58,769 nt of DNA, from positions 1 through 58,769 of the forward strand of contig CAIVSY010000009.1 of NCBI GenBank assembly GCA_903908715.1, in the 5' to 3' direction. A program made the position numbers and the translations under genes. Shown piece after piece: positions 33,235 to 42,800 of this stretch; positions within the stretch are counted from its first letter, which is position 1, and each line of letters begins with the position of its first letter. The notes beneath the pieces are model-generated. The model searched no databases. It saw only the letters and a program-made list of their open reading frames with translations, and was not told the origin of the DNA. This DNA comes from an uncultured bacterium (GTDB lineage: Bacteria > Verrucomicrobiota > Kiritimatiellia > CAIKKV01 > CAITUY01).

Positions 33235-34029
33235 TTAATTTGCGGCGCTCAAAACAGCGTCTTTCAATTTGGCCACAAGGGACGGGATGATTTCCTCCGG
33301 TTCACCCTTGAGAATCTCGCCGCCGGACCGGGGCGGTGGCGTAAAGACCTTGACGACCTTGGTCGGGGACCCCTCGAGTCCGATGCATTTCGGATCGCAG
33401 TTCAGGTCCGAGGCCTTCCACGTGGCGATCACGGCCTTTTTCGACGCCATTTTCCCCTTGAGGGAAGGCAGCCGCGGCTCATTGATTTCCTTGACCACGG
33501 TCAGCAGGCAGGGGAGTGGGGATTCAATGACTTCGGTGCCGTCCTCGAGCATCCGCTCGGCGACTATCGAGTTTTCCTTGATGTCCTCGACCTTGCGGAC
33601 ATAGGTGATTTGGGGAAGATCCAGGTGAGCGGCAATGCCGGGCCCGACTTGAGCCGTATCGCCATCGGAAGCCTGCTTCCCGCAGAGGATGACCTTGGCA
33701 TCCCCCATCTTCCGGATGGCCATGGCCAGGGTATAACTGGTTGCCCATGTGTCGCTTCCTGCAAAGGCACGATCCGACAGCAGAATGCCTTCATCGGCGC
33801 CCATGGCAATGGCTTCGCGCAGGGCGCTGTCCGCCTGGGGTGGGCCCATGCTGATGACGGTAACCGTGCCGCCGGTACGGGCCTTGAGGCGAAGGGCCTC
33901 CTCGATGGCGTACATATCGAACGGGTTGATGATCGCCGCAACCCCTTCGCGCATGAGCGTGTGGGTCTCCGGATTGATCTTCACATCCGTTGTTTCGGGA
34001 ACTTGTTTCACGCAGACAACATAGCGCAT
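33235..34029 (-). CDS. etfB: Electron-transfer flavoprotein beta subunit
   Basis: The protein has 264 residues, full length. It starts MRYVVCVKQVPETTDVKI, with the beta-subunit motif AIEEALRLKARTGGTVTVISMG and a C-terminal nucleotide-binding region. It forms the heterodimer with EtfA. The start is preceded by AGGAG, and a promoter lies at 34063-34090. Confidence 0.92.
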   Translation of the reverse strand: MRYVVCVKQVPETTDVKINPETHTLMREGVAAIINPFDMYAIEEALRLKARTGGTVTVISMGPPQADSALREAIAMGADEGILLSDRAFAGSDTWATSYTLAMAIRKMGDAKVILCGKQASDGDTAQVGPGIAAHLDLPQITYVRKVEDIKENSIVAERMLEDGTEVIESPLPCLLTVVKEINEPRLPSLKGKMASKKAVIATWKASDLNCDPKCIGLEGSPTKVVKVFTPPPRSGGEILKGEPEEIIPSLVAKLKDAVLSAAN

Positions 34030-34062
34030 ATGGCTCTCCTGGCTCTTGAAAAAAGTCTGGGC

Positions 34063-34090
34063 ATTATAGGGAGAAAGGGGGTCAATGCAA
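34063..34090 (-). promoter_or_regulatory. Promoter for etfBA
   Basis: On the minus strand: TTGCAT (34085-34090), 16-nt spacer, perfect -10 TATAAT (34063-34068), 33 nt before the etfB start. Confidence 0.65.
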
Positions 34091-34149
34091 GTCTGATATC
34101 AGCTCGGGATATCAGGTCGGGAAAGCAGGAGATCGAGACCGGACACAGC

Positions 34150-35196
34150 CTATTTCCTCCGGGCGAAACTGATTCGCGGGTCGACGAGTACGCAGCAGAA
34201 GTCGGATAGAATCCCGCCGAGCAGTCCCAGGATGGAGGTCAGGGCCAGGATGCCAAGGAAGACAGGGTAGTCCCGGCCGACAATGGCATCCAGACTGAGA
34301 AGGCCCATGCCCGGGATTTCAAATACCTGTTCGATCAGGACGGAGCCGGCAAAAAGGACGGTCAGAATGCCGCCAATCCCGGTGGCAATGGGGATCAGCG
34401 CATTGCGGAACGCGTGCCGCCAGACCGCCCGGCGCATGGAGCCGCCCATGGCCAGGACGGTACGGATATAGTCCTTGCCGATCTGTTCCAGCAGGGAATT
34501 CTTCATGAGGAGGGTCAGCACGGCGAAATTTCCGATCACATAACAGAGCACGGGCAGAACCATGTGCCAGGCTGTGTCGGCCACCCGGTGCCAGAGGGGG
34601 AACTGGTCGGCCTGTTCGGAATGGAATCCTGTCATCGGGAAGATATTCCAGGATCCGTCAACGGTGCCGCAGAAGAGCATTTTCAACACCATGCCGAAAG
34701 CGAACGGGGGCAGGGCGTAGCCAGTGAAGACGAGCAGGCTGGAGACGAGGTCAAATCGGGATCCGTTCCGGAGTGCCTTGGCGATCCCCAGCGGGATGCA
34801 GACCGCATAGCTCAGGAGGAATCCGGTCAGGCCGAAAACCAGCGAGACGGGGAAGCGCTCGCGGATCAGTTGCCACGCGGTTTTGTTTGGGTACTTGTAG
34901 GATTCCATCCGCATGCCCAGCCGATCATGCACGAGCCATTTCCAGTAGCGTTCATGGATCGGTCGGTCGAATCCGAAATGCCGTTCAATGGCGGCGCGCT
35001 GGTCTGCGGATATGGAGGCGGCCGCGCCTGCGGTCAGGCGGGCTTCGCCTGTGCCGATGGCTTTCATCCGCGTGATCATTTGTTCCACCGGGCCGCCGGG
35101 GACCATCTGGATCAGGGTGAAGCACAGCATCGTGATGCCCAGGAAGGTGGGGATCACCAGCAGGAGGCGGCGGATGAAATAGCTGGTCCGGTCCAT
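34150..35196 (-). CDS. Peptide/opine-type ABC transporter permease (YejB/DppB family)
   Basis: The protein has 348 residues from the start MDRTSYFIRR at 35196. Six membrane helices and the family signatures MVPGGP near the N-terminus and AMGGSMRRAVWRHAFRNALIPI, the inner-membrane EAA-like loop that contacts the ATPase. The long periplasmic loop after helix 1 fits the YejB subgroup. No second permease, ATPase or binding protein is adjacent, so partners must be elsewhere or lost. Possibly cotranscribed with the small zinc-ribbon gene 5 nt upstream. Confidence 0.82.
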   Translation of the reverse strand: MDRTSYFIRRLLLVIPTFLGITMLCFTLIQMVPGGPVEQMITRMKAIGTGEARLTAGAAASISADQRAAIERHFGFDRPIHERYWKWLVHDRLGMRMESYKYPNKTAWQLIRERFPVSLVFGLTGFLLSYAVCIPLGIAKALRNGSRFDLVSSLLVFTGYALPPFAFGMVLKMLFCGTVDGSWNIFPMTGFHSEQADQFPLWHRVADTAWHMVLPVLCYVIGNFAVLTLLMKNSLLEQIGKDYIRTVLAMGGSMRRAVWRHAFRNALIPIATGIGGILTVLFAGSVLIEQVFEIPGMGLLSLDAIVGRDYPVFLGILALTSILGLLGGILSDFCCVLVDPRISFARRK

Positions 35197-35201
35197 GAGG
35201 G

Positions 35202-35549
35202 TCAGCGCTGGAATGGGGAAGCAATGACAGGCTTGCCGCAATAGATGCACGTCGGCCGGTTCTTGGCGGAGATGCGGTTGCAGTAGGCGCAGGGCACGGG
35301 TGGGGTCGCGGCCACCCGGCCATCGATCCGGCCGTCCCGGGCATCAATTTCCGCGAGCATGCGGACCAGGTCGGCATCGGTAAGGTTGTGTTCCCGCTTG
35401 ATGAAGGACCAGAGCGCCTCGGTCAGCATCAGGATCCGCTCGATATCCCCCTCCATGAGCTCAAGCGAAACTGCGGAGGGACCGGACGTGCGACAGGTGC
35501 CCTCGGTCGAGGTGCCGGCGGTGACGGAGGCGAATGAGGGGATAAACAT
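35202..35549 (-). CDS. Small zinc-ribbon protein
   Basis: The protein has 115 residues from ATG 35549 (AAGGAGA upstream). An N-terminal Ser/Thr-rich stretch and an acidic helix precede a C-terminal zinc ribbon CAYCNRISAKNRPTCIYCGK. It is separated from the ABC permease gene by only five nt. Function unknown; it might be regulatory or a protein-interaction adaptor. Confidence 0.55.
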   Translation of the reverse strand: MFIPSFASVTAGTSTEGTCRTSGPSAVSLELMEGDIERILMLTEALWSFIKREHNLTDADLVRMLAEIDARDGRIDGRVAATPPVPCAYCNRISAKNRPTCIYCGKPVIASPFQR

Positions 35550-35639
35550 CTGTTTCTCCTTATGTGCGGGCATTGAACCCGATGGGAGCGCAAAGATCAA
35601 GCGCAAGGTGGCACCTGCGTTGCGCGCGGGCGCGAACAG

Positions 35640-35668
35640 TTGTCCTTCTGCGTTCTTTAGGGTATTTT
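35640..35668 (+). promoter_or_regulatory. Promoter for the desaturase gene
   Basis: TTGTCC 35640-35645, 17-nt spacer, TATTTT 35663-35668, 32 nt before ATG 35700. Confidence 0.55.
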
Positions 35669-35699
35669 GTACAAAACCGATGGCAATGGGAGAATCGTC

Positions 35700-36773
35700 A
35701 TGACGCATCCGGAAGCCTGGAACCCCCTTACCGACTGGAAGAGTGTGGACGTCCGCTGGATCAAGGTGAATATCAGCCCCGAGGACTTACGGCGATTCAC
35801 CCGGCGCAGTGACTTCAAGGGCCTTTGCCAGTCCCTGGGGTTTCTTCTTCTTCTGGCGGCCACGGGAACGGCGGCTTATTCCGCGTTCACGCATTCTCAC
35901 TGGATCTGGATGATCGTCGCCTTGTATTTTCACGGGACCTTCTACATGCGGTTCGGCGATGCCCTGCACGAACTGTCCCACAACACGGTTTTTGCCAGCC
36001 GCTGGCTGAACGTGGGCATGACCGCCCTGTATGGATGGCTCTTCTGGCCGTGGAATCCGCACCTGTATCGCATCAGCCACCAGGGATATCACCACCGGTA
36101 CACGCTGCACCAGGGGAGTGACGGGGAGGATACGCCCAACTACGTCGAGCTTTCGCCCCGGCTGGTCATTGATTTGTTCTTCCGGGTAATCCAGGTCAAG
36201 GAGCTTTTTCGGAACCTGGTGCGTCTTTTCACGCTGACGCCGACCAGCAAGGGCTGGCGCGGGCGGGGGATCCGGCCTGACACGTGGGAGCAGTTTATCC
36301 TTCGGAACGCGAGTGAAAAGGACCGGCGCCAGGTCCGCCGTGCCGCGGTGGCCGCACTGGTGGGGCACGTTCTCTTTGTGGCGGTGTGCCTCTACCGCGG
36401 TCTCTGGTTCCTGCCGGTACTTGTGACGCTTGCGCCTTTTTACGGCGCGGGCTTCCTCAGTTTCATTGCGGTCGTGCATCAGCACAGTGCGTGTGAGCCG
36501 AACCATCCCGATTTCCGGGTCAGTTGTGGCGACGCGATTCTGGATCCGTTCAGTTCCTTCCTCTACTGGCATATGGAATACCACATTGAGCATCATATGT
36601 TTGCCGCCATACCCTGCTATAACCTCCGGAAGTTCAGCCGCTTTGTGGCCGACCAGTTGCCTCCGAAGGAGCCTGCCCTGCCGCGTCTTCTCAAGCTGCA
36701 CAAGGTTTGCCGGGAGAAGTACGGGTCATGGCAGAACTGGCGTGACCAATTCGGTCGGTACAAGGGGTTCTAG
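35700..36773 (+). CDS. Membrane fatty-acid desaturase-family protein
   Basis: The protein has 357 residues from ATG 35700. All three histidine boxes of the di-iron family are present: HELSH (~99), HQGYHHRY (~135) and HIEHHMFAAIPCYNL (~300), plus an extra HQHS. Hydrophobic pairs between boxes anchor it in the membrane. The family includes acyl-lipid desaturases, sphingolipid hydroxylases and carotenoid oxygenases; the exact substrate cannot be told. It needs O2 and an electron donor, noteworthy beside the many anaerobe-type redox genes here. Confidence 0.82.
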   Translation: MTHPEAWNPLTDWKSVDVRWIKVNISPEDLRRFTRRSDFKGLCQSLGFLLLLAATGTAAYSAFTHSHWIWMIVALYFHGTFYMRFGDALHELSHNTVFASRWLNVGMTALYGWLFWPWNPHLYRISHQGYHHRYTLHQGSDGEDTPNYVELSPRLVIDLFFRVIQVKELFRNLVRLFTLTPTSKGWRGRGIRPDTWEQFILRNASEKDRRQVRRAAVAALVGHVLFVAVCLYRGLWFLPVLVTLAPFYGAGFLSFIAVVHQHSACEPNHPDFRVSCGDAILDPFSSFLYWHMEYHIEHHMFAAIPCYNLRKFSRFVADQLPPKEPALPRLLKLHKVCREKYGSWQNWRDQFGRYKGF

Positions 36774-36782
36774 TTCCGGCTG

Positions 36783-39101
36783 CTACTTGGTGCTGGAAAG
36801 AACGAAAGGTTCGCCTGCTGCGAGTTCCACGGGCCGGCGTGTGCCGTTGACCAGAACCACGCAGGAAACGGGGCGGGCGCTGTGCAGGACAGCTTTGCGC
36901 AGGGATCCCTTGTCCCACTCCATATCCACAACGATTCCGCCGCGGGCTCGGAGTCCCTTGACCCGGCCGCATGGCCATTGGGGTGGCAGGGCCGGCAGCA
37001 GACGCAGGAGGGATGCGGAGGTCCCGGACGGTGTCACCGTCTGCTCATGCGATTGCAGGAGCATTTCGGCAATGGCGGCCGTGCCTCCGAAGTTGCCGTC
37101 GATCTGGAAAGGCGGATGGCAGCAGAACAGGTTGGGGTAAGAGCCGCCGCCGGCCTGGTAGTTGATCTCCCGATTTGCCACCGGATTCAGCAGGAGGGTC
37201 AGAATCTTGTAGGCCTGTCCTCCGTCAAGCAAACGGGCCCAGAGAGCGGTGCGCCAGGCGCAGGACCAGCCGGTGCCCGCATCTCCCCGGAGTTCCAGGG
37301 AGCGTTTAGCGGCCGCAAGCAGCTCGGGGGTGTCGCTTGTGATCTGGTTGGCGGGGTAGAGGCCGTAGAGATGAGAGGTGTGGCGGTGATGCGGTTCTGT
37401 TTCCTCGTAATCCTCCAGCCATTCCTGTAACTGCCCGCGCCGGCCTATCTGGTGTGGCGCCAGACGGCGGCGCACGGAATCCAGTCTTGCACGGAAATCC
37501 CGATCGGTGTCCAGAAGAGTGGCGGCGGCAATAACGTTGGTAAACAACTCGCGCAGGATCTGCATATCCACGGTGGGGCCCATGCACACATGGGCTTCGC
37601 GTCCGTCGGCTGAGAAGAAACCATTCTCGGGTGAATTGGACGGGGCTGTGACAAGCCACTTGCGGGTGGGTTCCTCGATCAACATGTCGAGGTAGAATTC
37701 CGCGGAGCCCTTGAGGACGGGGTAGATCCGGACGAGCAATGTCCGGTCCGGGCAGAACTCGTACTGTTGCCAGAGATGGGCGCAGAGCCAGGCCGAACCC
37801 GACACCGTGGAACCCCAGGATGCGCATTCACCGGGCGAGGTGAATCCCCATGGGTTGGTGATGGTATGCGCCACCCAGCCCGCGGCGTTGTAGTAGGCTC
37901 TTGCCGTCTTCTCCCCGGGTTCGACGAGGCTCTCGATCAGGCGGATCAAAGGCATGTGGCAGTCCTCCAGCCCTGTTGTGCAGGAATGCCAGTAGTTCAT
38001 CTGGACATTGATATCCAGATGGAAGTCGCCGTTCCATGGCGTCTGGATCTCCTCGGCCCAGATACCCTGAAGGTTGGCGGGGAGGGGGCTGTCCGGCCGG
38101 CTGCAGGAAATCAGGAGATACCGGCCCATGTGGAAGTAAAGCGCTGCAAGGGAGGGATCGGGGTCCCCGGCCACCAGACGATCCAGGCGTTGCGGGGTGG
38201 GGAGGCTTGAATTCGGTGTCGAGGGCAGGTAAAGCCTTGTGCGGTCGAAGAAGGAGCGGTAGTCGGCGATATGCGCCTCGCGGATGTGCTTGTAGCTGCG
38301 GCGCTTCGCGGCTTGGAGTTGCCTGGCGACCGCGGCGGCGAAGTCAGGATGACGGTAGCTTGTTCCTGCGGCAACCAGCAGGGTCACCGAGTCGGCTTGG
38401 TCGACCTTCAGCGAGTCGTTTGAGACGGTTACGGTCCCGCCCTGCGCGACAAGGCCGACCCGGGCATCAAAGAGGATACCCCTTCCATCGGTGCCATTGT
38501 TCATCTGGCCTGACAGGACCAGTTCCGAGCCTTCCGTCCGTGAGTTGGCGCGTTCGGGGCGCGACATGGTGACGGAGAAGGCTATCTTCCCCGGCGAATC
38601 GGCTGTGAGGTGAAGGGCAAGCACCTGGTCCGGTGCACTGGCGAGGTATTCCCTATGGAAGTTGACCCCGTTGCAACGGTAGGAGACGGAGGCCACTGCC
38701 TGCTCGAGATCCAGTTCACGCCGATAGCGGGTGACCGGGTGATCCTGATGGGGGAAGGTCAGGTGCAGGTTCCCCAGCACCTGGTAACATCCGAATGACA
38801 CATTGGCGCCTTGCCCATGGCCTGACCCGGGCCCGAGGCAGACAAACGCCTCGTTCACCAGGGCTTCTGCCTCGGAATTCCTTCCTTCCAGAAGGAGCCG
38901 GCGGATTTCCGGCAGGTGCTTGTGGGCTTCCGGCCTGTCGGAATCCTGCGGGCTGCCCGACCAGACTGTGCTTTCATTCAGGACGATCCTTTCCTCCTGA
39001 ATGCCCCCGAACAGCATACCGCCCAGTCTCCCGTTCCCCAGGGGGCAGGATTCGGTAAATAAGGTTGCGGGCTTATCGAAGAGAAGATGGTATTCGCTCA
39101 T
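36783..39101 (-). CDS. Glycoside hydrolase family 95 (alpha-fucosidase type)
   Basis: The protein has 772 residues. It matches GH95 along its length: N-terminal beta domain with ESCPLGNGRLGGMLFGG and LNESTVWSGSP, catalytic barrel with NLQGIWAEEIQTPWNGDFHLDINVQMNYW, the general-acid region LQEWLEDYEETEPHHRHTSHLYG and the C-terminal NLFCCHPPFQIDGNFGG. The usual Asn-Ile-Asn pair of fucosidases reads Asp-Ile-Asn here. No signal peptide is present, so the enzyme is probably cytoplasmic and acts on imported oligosaccharides. GH95 also includes galactosidases. Confidence 0.9.
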   Translation of the reverse strand: MSEYHLLFDKPATLFTESCPLGNGRLGGMLFGGIQEERIVLNESTVWSGSPQDSDRPEAHKHLPEIRRLLLEGRNSEAEALVNEAFVCLGPGSGHGQGANVSFGCYQVLGNLHLTFPHQDHPVTRYRRELDLEQAVASVSYRCNGVNFHREYLASAPDQVLALHLTADSPGKIAFSVTMSRPERANSRTEGSELVLSGQMNNGTDGRGILFDARVGLVAQGGTVTVSNDSLKVDQADSVTLLVAAGTSYRHPDFAAAVARQLQAAKRRSYKHIREAHIADYRSFFDRTRLYLPSTPNSSLPTPQRLDRLVAGDPDPSLAALYFHMGRYLLISCSRPDSPLPANLQGIWAEEIQTPWNGDFHLDINVQMNYWHSCTTGLEDCHMPLIRLIESLVEPGEKTARAYYNAAGWVAHTITNPWGFTSPGECASWGSTVSGSAWLCAHLWQQYEFCPDRTLLVRIYPVLKGSAEFYLDMLIEEPTRKWLVTAPSNSPENGFFSADGREAHVCMGPTVDMQILRELFTNVIAAATLLDTDRDFRARLDSVRRRLAPHQIGRRGQLQEWLEDYEETEPHHRHTSHLYGLYPANQITSDTPELLAAAKRSLELRGDAGTGWSCAWRTALWARLLDGGQAYKILTLLLNPVANREINYQAGGGSYPNLFCCHPPFQIDGNFGGTAAIAEMLLQSHEQTVTPSGTSASLLRLLPALPPQWPCGRVKGLRARGGIVVDMEWDKGSLRKAVLHSARPVSCVVLVNGTRRPVELAAGEPFVLSSTK

Positions 39102-39293
39102 TGGGTTTCAGGGGTTGTGTGGGTGAGAAGTTTTTGCCGTTGTGCCGCCGGGATCAGAAACAAGGCAGAATCAACCCGAACGGAAGGGGGAAGTCAATCC
39201 CGGATACTTGGACGGACAGTCCGAAACGTGGCACAGGTGGCGGAGGTGTTGGAGACGGAATCTTTTCCTTGGCGGGGCAAATGGGCGTGAAGT

Positions 39294-39797
39294 ATGCTGT
39301 TGCGCGTGAAAACAAAATCCAGACACGTTATCCGAAATGCCGGCTTTACCGACGTGGAGAGCATCTACAAGTTGGTCAAGGCGTACCCGAAGGAATTGCT
39401 GGCCCGGTCTCATTCTGATATCGCCATGAATATCGACCGTTTCCTGGTATGCGACCGGGGCGGCAAGGTGGTGGGGACCGTATCGTGGTCCATCCTCCCC
39501 GAGATTGGCCATGCGCGCCACCCGTCCGTGGAAATCAAGTCGGTTTCCGTTGCGCGGGAGCTGAAGAAGCAGGGGGTAGGCCGGGCCCTGATCGAGGCGG
39601 CGATTGAACGGATCCGGTTGCTTCATCCGTCGCAGATCATTGTATTGACCTTTACGCCGGAGTTTTTTCGCAAGCTGGGCTTCCGTGAGGTTCCCAAGGC
39701 CTCCTTGATGCACAAGCTTTACATGGGGTGCATTAACTGCACGAAATACGATTCCCCCTTCACCTGTCCCGAAGTGGCCATGGCGATGGATGTGTGA
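39294..39797 (+). CDS. GNAT-family N-acetyltransferase (ArgA-like)
   Basis: The protein has 167 residues. GNAT motif A is clear: VEIKSVSVARELKKQGVGRALIEAAI, binding acetyl-CoA. The overall pattern IRNAGFTDVESIYKLVKAYP and FFRKLGFREVPKASLMHKLY resembles short ArgA-type amino-acid acetyltransferases of arginine synthesis, but the C-terminus with CINCTKYDSPFTCPE is less usual. Start choice is uncertain (GTG 39306 possible). 24 nt upstream of dnaE. Confidence 0.75.
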   Translation: MLLRVKTKSRHVIRNAGFTDVESIYKLVKAYPKELLARSHSDIAMNIDRFLVCDRGGKVVGTVSWSILPEIGHARHPSVEIKSVSVARELKKQGVGRALIEAAIERIRLLHPSQIIVLTFTPEFFRKLGFREVPKASLMHKLYMGCINCTKYDSPFTCPEVAMAMDV

Positions 39798-39821
39798 CCG
39801 GAACCGCCGGAGACTCGCCGC

Positions 39822-42800
39822 ATGACGCCGTTTGTCCACCTGCACGTTCATTCAGAATACAGCATGCTCGATGGGGCCTGCCGTGTTGCGGATATGGTGT
39901 CCGCCGCGGCCGCTCAACCGGTTCCGGCGGTTGCGATCACCGATCATGGCGTGATGTACGGTGTGGTGCCTTTCTACCAGGCAGCAAAGGACAAGGGGGT
40001 CAAGCCGATCATCGGGTGCGAGGTGTATATAACCGAGGGCAGCCGGTTTGACCGGAAGACCGAGAACTCAGCGCGCTCGCACGCGAACCATCTGGTACTC
40101 CTGGCCGCCAATGAGATCGGCTACCGCAATCTTGTGCGGCTGGTCAGCGCGGCACACCTGGAGGGTTTCTACTACAAGCCCCGGATTGACAGGGAGATCC
40201 TGGCCCGGCACAGCGAGGGCCTGATCGGGATGACCGCCTGCCTCAAGGGGGAAGTTCCGTCCCGGCTGGTCGCGGACGATGAGAAGGGTGCCCTGGCCCT
40301 CGCGGGGCAGTATTCGGATATTTTCGGAAAGGACAGTTTTTTCCTGGAGGTTCAGGATCATCTGATCCCCGAACAGCGCAAGGCCAACCGCGCGCTTGCG
40401 GCGCTGGCCCGCAGGACCGGGCTGGGCCTGGTGGCGACCAACGATGTGCACTACCTCAAGCAGGCACATGCCGAGGCGCATGAAGTGTTGCTTTGCCTCC
40501 AGACGCAGACGGTGATGAGCGACCCGAAGCGGATGCGCTATGCCTCGAACGAGTTCTATTTCAAGACCGGCGATGAAATGGCTAATCTCTTCCGTGAGAT
40601 CCCGGAGTCCATTACCAACACGGTCCGGATTGCCGAGCGTTGCAATGTCGAGTTCGCGTTTGGTCAGTTGCATTTTCCGCAGTTCCAGGTTCCTGCGCCC
40701 TATAAACAGAAGGATTACCTCCAGAAGCTTTGCGAGGAGGGCCTTACACGTCTTTACGCGGTCGCGGATCCCCGGCATCCGAAGACCCCCCGTGAGAAGG
40801 AACTGGTTGAACGCTACACGTTCGAGCTCGGGGTCATCGAGACCACTGGATTCATCAACTATTTCCTGGTGGTGTGGGACTTTATCCATTTTGCCAAGAC
40901 GAACGGGATCCCTGTCGGGCCGGGCCGTGGATCGGGGGCGGGCAGTCTTGTGGCTTACCTGCTGGGGATCACGGGCATTGACCCGCTGCAGTACGGTCTG
41001 ATTTTCGAGCGGTTTCTCAACCCCGAGCGTGTATCCCCGCCGGATTTCGACATCGATTTCTGCCAGACCCGGCGCGGTGAGGTGATTGAATACGTAAAGA
41101 AGAAATACGGACGGGACAACTGCGCGCAGATCATCACCTTCGGCTCATTGGGAGCGAAGACCGTCATCCGAGATGTCGGAAGGGCCCTGGAGTTGCCCTT
41201 TGCAGAGTGTGACCGGCTGGCCAAGATGGTTCCGGAAGATCCCAAGATCACGCTTCAGAAGGCACTGGAGGCCAATCCGGAATTCAAGAAGACCTACGAG
41301 ACAAACGAGAACTGCAAGCGGATCCTGGATTACGGATTTGTCCTGGAAGGGCTCTACCGCAATGCCGGCACCCATGCGGCGGGCGTGGTGATCGGCGAGA
41401 AGCCCCTGATCGAGATCGTTCCGCTGGCGCGGGATAAGGAAGGCCAGATCATCACGCAGTATTCCATGGAGCCGATCGGCAAGATCGGCCTGCTGAAGAT
41501 GGATTTCCTTGGTCTCAAGACCCTGACGGTCATTCAGGAGGCGGTGGAACTGGTCAAGGCGAACCGCGGTGAAACGGTGGATATCGAACGCATTCCCGTG
41601 GATGACCCCAAGACCTATGAGCTGTTCCAGCGGGGCGATACGGTGGGAGTGTTTCAGTTTGAAAGCGGTGGCATGCGGGACCTGATGAGCAAGTTGGGGC
41701 CCACGAAGATCGATGAGCTGATCGCCATGAACGCGCTCTACCGGCCCGGGGCGATGCAGTACATCGACAGCTACATCAACCGCAAGCACGGCCGCGAGCC
41801 GATCGAATATCCGCACCCGCTCATGGAGGGGGTGCTGAAGGAAACCTACGGCTACATGGTGTACCAGGAACAGGTGCAGCGGGTTGCCAATGTGCTTGCC
41901 GGCTTTTCCCTCGGCATGGCGGATGTACTCCGGCGCGCGATCGGGAAGAAGAAGGCCGATGAAATGGCCAAGATGCGCGCCAAGTTCGTCGAGGGTTGCG
42001 AAACCACGAACCGGATCCCGGCGAGAAAAGCCGAGGAAATCTTTGACATGATCGAGAAGTTCGCGGGCTATGGGTTCAACAAGTCCCACAGTGCGGCCTA
42101 CAGCGTGGTGGCCTTCCAGACGGCGTACCTCAAGGCGCATTATCCCGAGGAGTTCATGTCGGCCCTGCTCTCGAGCGAAATGGGGAATCTGGACAAGATC
42201 CCGGTCTTCATCAATGAATGCCGAACCATGGGCCTTGACATCCTGCCGCCAAGCGTGAACGAGAGCGATGTGCGGTTTAAGCCGCTGAAGGGAGCCATCC
42301 GCTACGGGCTGGCGGGAATCAAGAACGTAGGGGAAGGTGCGGCCCGGGAACTCGTTCAGGTTCGCACCCAGAGCGGACCCTTCACGGGGCTGCTGGATTT
42401 CTGTTCCCGCGTGACCAACCAGATGGTGAACAAGAAGACGCTCGAAAGCCTGATCCGCTGCGGTGCATTCGATATCGGGACTGTGGGACGCGGGCGCCGG
42501 TTCAACGGTGTGGATTTTGCCATGAACCGGGCGGCTGCGGCACAGCGCGACAGGGATTCGGGGCAGGGAAGCCTGTTCGACATGCTGGGGGGAGGCGCGG
42601 AGCCGGCCCTGACGGATGACCAGTTGCCGGAAGCTCCGGCCTGGAGCGAGAGTGAACTGCTGATCGGAGAGCGGGAACTGCTGGGTGTCTACATGAGCGG
42701 GCATCCGCTGAGTCAGCACGAGGGGTTGCTCAAGCGGTACCAGTTGACCAACATCGAGGGGTTGGCCGCGCTGGAGGACGGCACATCGACACGCCTGGGC

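Noticed and set aside
41145..42719. Long open frame on the minus strand inside dnaE
   Set aside because: Shadow of the conserved polymerase gene; no start signal or family pattern.
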